Below, one piece after another: positions 60,842 to 64,000 of a stretch of 64,000 nucleotides of DNA (the first letter of the stretch is position 1; every line of letters starts with the position of its first letter). The DNA comes from DASWUZ01 sp036401375 (GTDB lineage: Bacteria > Acidobacteriota > Terriglobia > Terriglobales > Acidobacteriaceae). The notes beneath the pieces were generated by a model. It had not been told where the DNA came from and made no database searches. It worked only from the letters and a program-made list of their open reading frames with translations. The DNA lies in assembly GCA_036401375.1 (NCBI GenBank), contig DASWVB010000017.1:44369-108368 (forward strand). The letters run 5' to 3'. Made by a program: the position numbers and the translations under genes.

Positions 60842-61786
60842 TCATACGGAGGCTGCCTGCGGCAGGCTCTCGCGGAAGTAGCTGAGCGAACGAGTCAATC
60901 CCTCTCGCAGCCCGATGCGGGGCTCCCAGCCGAGGATGGCGCGCGCCAGCGTGATATCCGGCTGCCGGCGGACCGGGTCGTCCTCGGGCAGCTCCCGGTG
61001 TACGAGCTTGCTGCGGGATTCGGTCACGTCGATGACCACGGTCGCACACTGCAGGATGGTGTATTCCTCCGGATTGCCGATGTTGACCGGCCCATGCTCC
61101 TCCGACATCGACAGCCGGTAGATACCCTCGATCAGATCGTCCACGTAGCAGAAGCTGCGGGTCTGTTCCCCCTCGCCATATACGGTCAGAGGGTCTCCCC
61201 GGAGGGCCTGGACCATAAAGTTCGAGATGACCCGGCCATCCGCAGGACGCAGCCGCGGCCCATAAGTATTAAAGATGCGCACAATGTGGGTGTTCACGTC
61301 CTTGTAGCGCAGGTAGGCCATCACCAGAGCCTCGGCGAAGCGCTTCGACTCGTCATAGACGGAGCGCGGGCCTATGGGATTTACGTTGCCCCAGTAGGAC
61401 TCCGGCTGCGGGTGCACGGTCGGATCGCCATAGCACTCGGAGGTTGACGCCTGCAGAAATCCTGCCCCGTAGCGGTGAGCTATGTCGAGGGCATTCTTCG
61501 TCCCCTCCGAACCGACGAGGAGGGTCTCAATCCCGATCTTCAGGTATTCGGGCGGGCTGGCCGGTGAGGCCAGGTTGAAGACATAATCCACCCGGCCGGG
61601 ATCAAACGGCTGGCAGATATCGCGCTCGAGGAAGGTAAAGCGGCTGTCCCGCCTGAGGTGCTCGATGTTGGCGAGCGACCCCGAGGAGAGGTTATCGACT
61701 CCGATTACCCTGTGGCCCTCCCCCAGAAGGCGGTCAGTAAGGTGGGAACCAAGGAACCCCGCAGCTCCAGTCACCAGCATATCCAT
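60842..61786 (-). CDS. UDP-glucuronate decarboxylase (UXS)-like
   Basis: ATG 61786 overlaps the fcl stop by one base (TGATG); 314 residues. It has MLVTGAAGFLGSHLTDRLL, VDNLSSG, FNLASPASPPEY (a hallmark of UDP-xylose synthases), STSECYGDP, YDESKRFAE (Tyr-x3-Lys), RIFNTYGPRLRPADGRV and the sugar-binding end VYGEGEQTRSFCYVDDLI. It makes UDP-xylose from UDP-glucuronate. Translation is coupled to fcl. The next gene is 185 bases downstream. Confidence 0.92.
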   Translation of the reverse strand: MDMLVTGAAGFLGSHLTDRLLGEGHRVIGVDNLSSGSLANIEHLRRDSRFTFLERDICQPFDPGRVDYVFNLASPASPPEYLKIGIETLLVGSEGTKNALDIAHRYGAGFLQASTSECYGDPTVHPQPESYWGNVNPIGPRSVYDESKRFAEALVMAYLRYKDVNTHIVRIFNTYGPRLRPADGRVISNFMVQALRGDPLTVYGEGEQTRSFCYVDDLIEGIYRLSMSEEHGPVNIGNPEEYTILQCATVVIDVTESRSKLVHRELPEDDPVRRQPDITLARAILGWEPRIGLREGLTRSLSYFRESLPQAASV

Positions 61787-62796
61787 CAGTGTGCTTCTCC
61801 AATCGTTGAAGGTGCGGTCAGCGAAGCAGGAATGGAGGCCTCGAGGAGAGGCCGCGCAGCTTCAAAGGCCAGGCGTATGCCCTGTTGGAGTGAAGTCTTC
61901 GCCTTCCAGCCCAGCTGCTCGATCTTTCCCGAATCCAGAAGCTTGCGAGGCGTACCGTCCGGCTTGCCGGCGTCAAACACGATGCGCCCGTCAAACTCCA
62001 GAATCTCGCAGATGAGGGATGCAAGCTCCCCGATCGAAAGGTCGCATCCCGCCCCGATGTTGATCATTGGCGCGGATCCGGATCTCAACAGGCTGTCATA
62101 CGCCTCATCGGCAAGATCCATGAGGAAGACACAGGCCTCGCCCAGGTCATCGCTGTAAAGAAACTCGCGCCGCGGGGTTCCGGTGCCCCACACCACCAGC
62201 TCGCTCCTGCCCTCAATCTTTGCCTCAAAGACCTTTCGAATCAACGCGGGCAGAACGTGTGAGGTCTCCAGGTTGTAGTTGTCCGCAGGCCCATAGAGGT
62301 TGGTCGGCATCGCCGCCAGGTAGCGGGTGTCGTACTGCGCGTTGTAGGACCTGCACATCTCAATGCCGGCTATCTTTGCGATCGCATACGCCCGGTTGGT
62401 GGGCTCGAGCGGCCCGCTCAACAGGTAGTCTTCCTTGATCGGCTGCGGGCACATGCGAGGATAGATGCAACTTGAGCCCAGAAAGAGGAGCCGGTTCACT
62501 CCGGCGTCGCGGCTCGCTTCGATGACATTCATCTGTATTGCAAGGTTTTCGCGAAGAAAGTCGCCGGGGAAGGAGTCATTGGCGAGGATGCCGCCCACCC
62601 TGGCGGCGGCCAGGAAGACGTACTCCGGCCTCTGCTCCGAGAAAAATGCCGAAACATCGTCCTCCCGGGTCAAATCCAGTTCGGAGCGGGTCCGCAGCAG
62701 CAGATTGGTGTGGCCGCTGCGCCTCAGACTGCGACAGATGGCAGAGCCGACGAGGCCACGGTGTCCGGCGATGTAGATCCGGCTATTCGGTTCCAT
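61786..62796 (-). CDS. fcl: GDP-L-fucose synthase
   Basis: Three hundred and thirty-six residues with AGGAAG and GGCAGGGG before the ATG. RIYIAGHRGLVGSAICR is the NADP loop. AAARVGGILANDSFPGDF, LFLGSSCIYPRMCPQPIKEDYLL, NRAYAIAKIAGIEMC (Tyr-x3-Lys) and AMPTNLYGPADNYNLETSHV are family motifs. It epimerises and reduces GDP-4-keto-6-deoxymannose to GDP-L-fucose. gmd lies 42 bases upstream, so the whole pathway from GDP-mannose is present. Confidence 0.95.
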   Translation of the reverse strand: MEPNSRIYIAGHRGLVGSAICRSLRRSGHTNLLLRTRSELDLTREDDVSAFFSEQRPEYVFLAAARVGGILANDSFPGDFLRENLAIQMNVIEASRDAGVNRLLFLGSSCIYPRMCPQPIKEDYLLSGPLEPTNRAYAIAKIAGIEMCRSYNAQYDTRYLAAMPTNLYGPADNYNLETSHVLPALIRKVFEAKIEGRSELVVWGTGTPRREFLYSDDLGEACVFLMDLADEAYDSLLRSGSAPMINIGAGCDLSIGELASLICEILEFDGRIVFDAGKPDGTPRKLLDSGKIEQLGWKAKTSLQQGIRLAFEAARPLLEASIPASLTAPSTIGEAH

Positions 62797-62838
62797 ACCC
62801 CTGCCTTCCTGAGCGACTTGCGAGCTGAATGGCTGTGG

Positions 62839-63924
62839 CTACATCTCGTGCTGAGCGGCTACCGCGTAGCCATGGATCTTAACCAGTGCCTCACGCTCTG
62901 CGATCCGCAAATCTTCACGAATCATCTCTTCTACCAGGGCGGCGAAGCTGGTACGGGGGACCCAGCCGAGCTCGTTGCGGGCCTTGGAGGCGTCGCCGAG
63001 CAGGGTCTCTACCTCGGCGGGGCGGAAGTACCTTGGGTCGATATTGACGACTTCGCGGCCGTCGGCGTCCACTCCGACCTCGTGTATGCCCTTCCCGCGC
63101 CACTCCAGCTCAAGATCGACGTGGCGGGCGGCGAGGGTGACGAAGTCGCGGACGCTGTACTGCTCGCCGGTGGCGATTACGTAATCGCGGGGAGTCGCCT
63201 GCTGCAGCATCAGCCACTGCATCTCGACGTAGTCGCGCGCGTGGCCCCAGTCCCTGCGGGAATCGATGTTTCCCAGGTAGAGCTTGTCCTGCAGCCCGAG
63301 CTTGATGCGGGCCAGACCGCGGGTGATCTTGCGGGTGACAAAGGTCTCCCCGCGGAGGGGGGATTCATGGTTGAAGAGGATGCCGTTGCAGGCGTAGATG
63401 CCGTAGGATTCGCGGTAGTTCACCGTGATCCAGTAGGCGTAGAGCTTGGCCACCCCGTAGGGGGAGCGTGGGTAGAACGGCGTCCGCTCTGTTTGTGGGG
63501 TCTCCTGCACGAGGCCGTAGAGCTCTGAGGTCGACGCCTGGTAAAACTTCGTACGGTCGCCGAGTCCGAGGATGCGGATCGCCTCCAGCAGCCGCAGGGT
63601 ACCCAGCGCGTCAGAGTTGGCTGTGTACTCCGGCTGCTCGAACGAGACGCGTACGTGACTTTGTGCGGCCAGGTTGTAGATCTCGTCCGGCTGCACCTCC
63701 TGCACGACGTGGATAAGGCTTGAGGCGTCTGTCAGGTCGCCGTAGTGCAGGATCAGGCGCCGCCCGCTCTCGTGGGGATCCTCATACAGGTGGTCGATCC
63801 GGTTGGTATTCAGGAGCGAGGTGCGCCGCTTGATGCCGTGGACCTCGTACCCCTTTTCCAGCAGAAGTGCTGCGAGGTAGGCGCCGTCCTGTCCGGTTAC
63901 GCCGGTTATGAGTGCTTTTTTCAA
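62839..63924 (-). CDS. gmd: GDP-mannose 4,6-dehydratase
   Basis: TTG 63924 gives LKKALITGVTGQDGAYLAALLLEKGY and 361 residues, the usual length; an earlier TTG (63990) would only add non-conserved residues. Motifs are GIKRRTSLLNTNRIDHLY, LHYGDLTD, YNLAAQSHV, QASTSELYG (Ser/Thr and Glu), YGVAKLYAYW (Tyr-x3-Lys) and NGILFNHESPLRGETFVTRKI. It makes GDP-4-keto-6-deoxymannose. It is the first visible gene of the operon gmd-fcl-uxs-epimerase-wecG-GT2; an upstream gene may lie beyond the window. Confidence 0.95.
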   Translation of the reverse strand: MKKALITGVTGQDGAYLAALLLEKGYEVHGIKRRTSLLNTNRIDHLYEDPHESGRRLILHYGDLTDASSLIHVVQEVQPDEIYNLAAQSHVRVSFEQPEYTANSDALGTLRLLEAIRILGLGDRTKFYQASTSELYGLVQETPQTERTPFYPRSPYGVAKLYAYWITVNYRESYGIYACNGILFNHESPLRGETFVTRKITRGLARIKLGLQDKLYLGNIDSRRDWGHARDYVEMQWLMLQQATPRDYVIATGEQYSVRDFVTLAARHVDLELEWRGKGIHEVGVDADGREVVNIDPRYFRPAEVETLLGDASKARNELGWVPRTSFAALVEEMIREDLRIAEREALVKIHGYAVAAQHEM

Positions 63925-64000
63925 GGTGAGGCGTCGGCTGGATGAAGATGTGCCTCCTCTACTTATAACCGTCAGGGGCGGTAACTTCAAGGCGAGCGCG

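Overview
This is a high-GC bacterial chromosome segment, densely coded on both strands. It most probably comes from an acidobacterium of the Terriglobia (Granulicella, Edaphobacter or Terriglobus type). That placement is inference. It rests on the tandem secreted von Willebrand A proteins, a Ser/Thr kinase fused to a TPR array, many secreted proteins with Ala/Pro-rich linkers, and the mix of glycosyltransferases and exopolysaccharide genes. No rRNA is present to confirm it.

Layout. 1-2950 (minus strand): end of an exopolysaccharide export locus, with a GumC/Wzz-like copolymerase cut by the window edge, a Wza-like export protein and a small membrane protein. 3150-3226: tRNA-Pro(CGG). 3467-7737: a secreted TonB-C/thioredoxin fusion, the SRAP protein YedK, an M24 peptidase and two small membrane proteins. 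7765-12623 (minus): an acetyltransferase coupled to a GT39 transferase, rbfA, ylxP and an aldo/keto reductase. 12966-13041: tRNA-Ala(CGC), followed by an AT-richer stretch with a two-repeat secreted protein and the kinase-TPR gene. 17291-23232 (minus): pyrD, a PafA-like phosphatase, a small secreted protein and a glutathione-S-transferase/cytochrome P450 fusion. 23431-33164: serS, a membrane protein, a LolA-like protein, a membrane glycosyltransferase (minus strand), a 1167-residue GH18/deacetylase/GT2 fusion, pruA and a single-domain response regulator. 33161-34976 (minus): purN and purM. 35062-37133 (minus): a compositionally foreign ATPase-nuclease gene read in two frames. 37286-48804: a DHA2 efflux pump, a stress protein and nadB (both minus), aroB-ubiE, a CDF metal transporter, an OsmC protein and two membrane glycosyltransferases. 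48877-53711 (minus): fabI, then murI-GerMN-amidase-DUF1015 coupled by 4-base overlaps or short gaps. 54042-56373: two VWFA proteins. 56509-57834 (minus): an aldo/keto reductase and a DUF5076 protein. 57941-63924 (minus): a nucleotide-sugar and glycosyltransferase operon (gmd, fcl, UDP-glucuronate decarboxylase, GDP-mannose 3,5-epimerase, WecG-like, GT2).

How the genes work together. The right-hand operon would supply GDP-fucose, GDP-L-galactose-type and UDP-xylose donors and transferases for a surface polysaccharide. The left-hand genes export such a polymer. The GH18/deacetylase/GT2 protein may make or trim a poly-N-acetylglucosamine. The amidase, GerMN and glutamate racemase genes form a cell-wall unit.

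Most notable. The ATPase-nuclease gene (35062-37133) has its N-terminus in one frame and its Walker A motif and remainder in the -1 frame. The two are joined exactly at a T TTT TTA heptamer in correct phase. This is programmed frameshifting, a real frameshift mutation or a homopolymer sequence error; the sequence alone cannot say which. Next in interest are the GST-P450 fusion, the TonB-C/thioredoxin fusion, a CDF transporter with three tandem C-terminal domains, and the kinase-TPR gene whose two halves differ in base composition.
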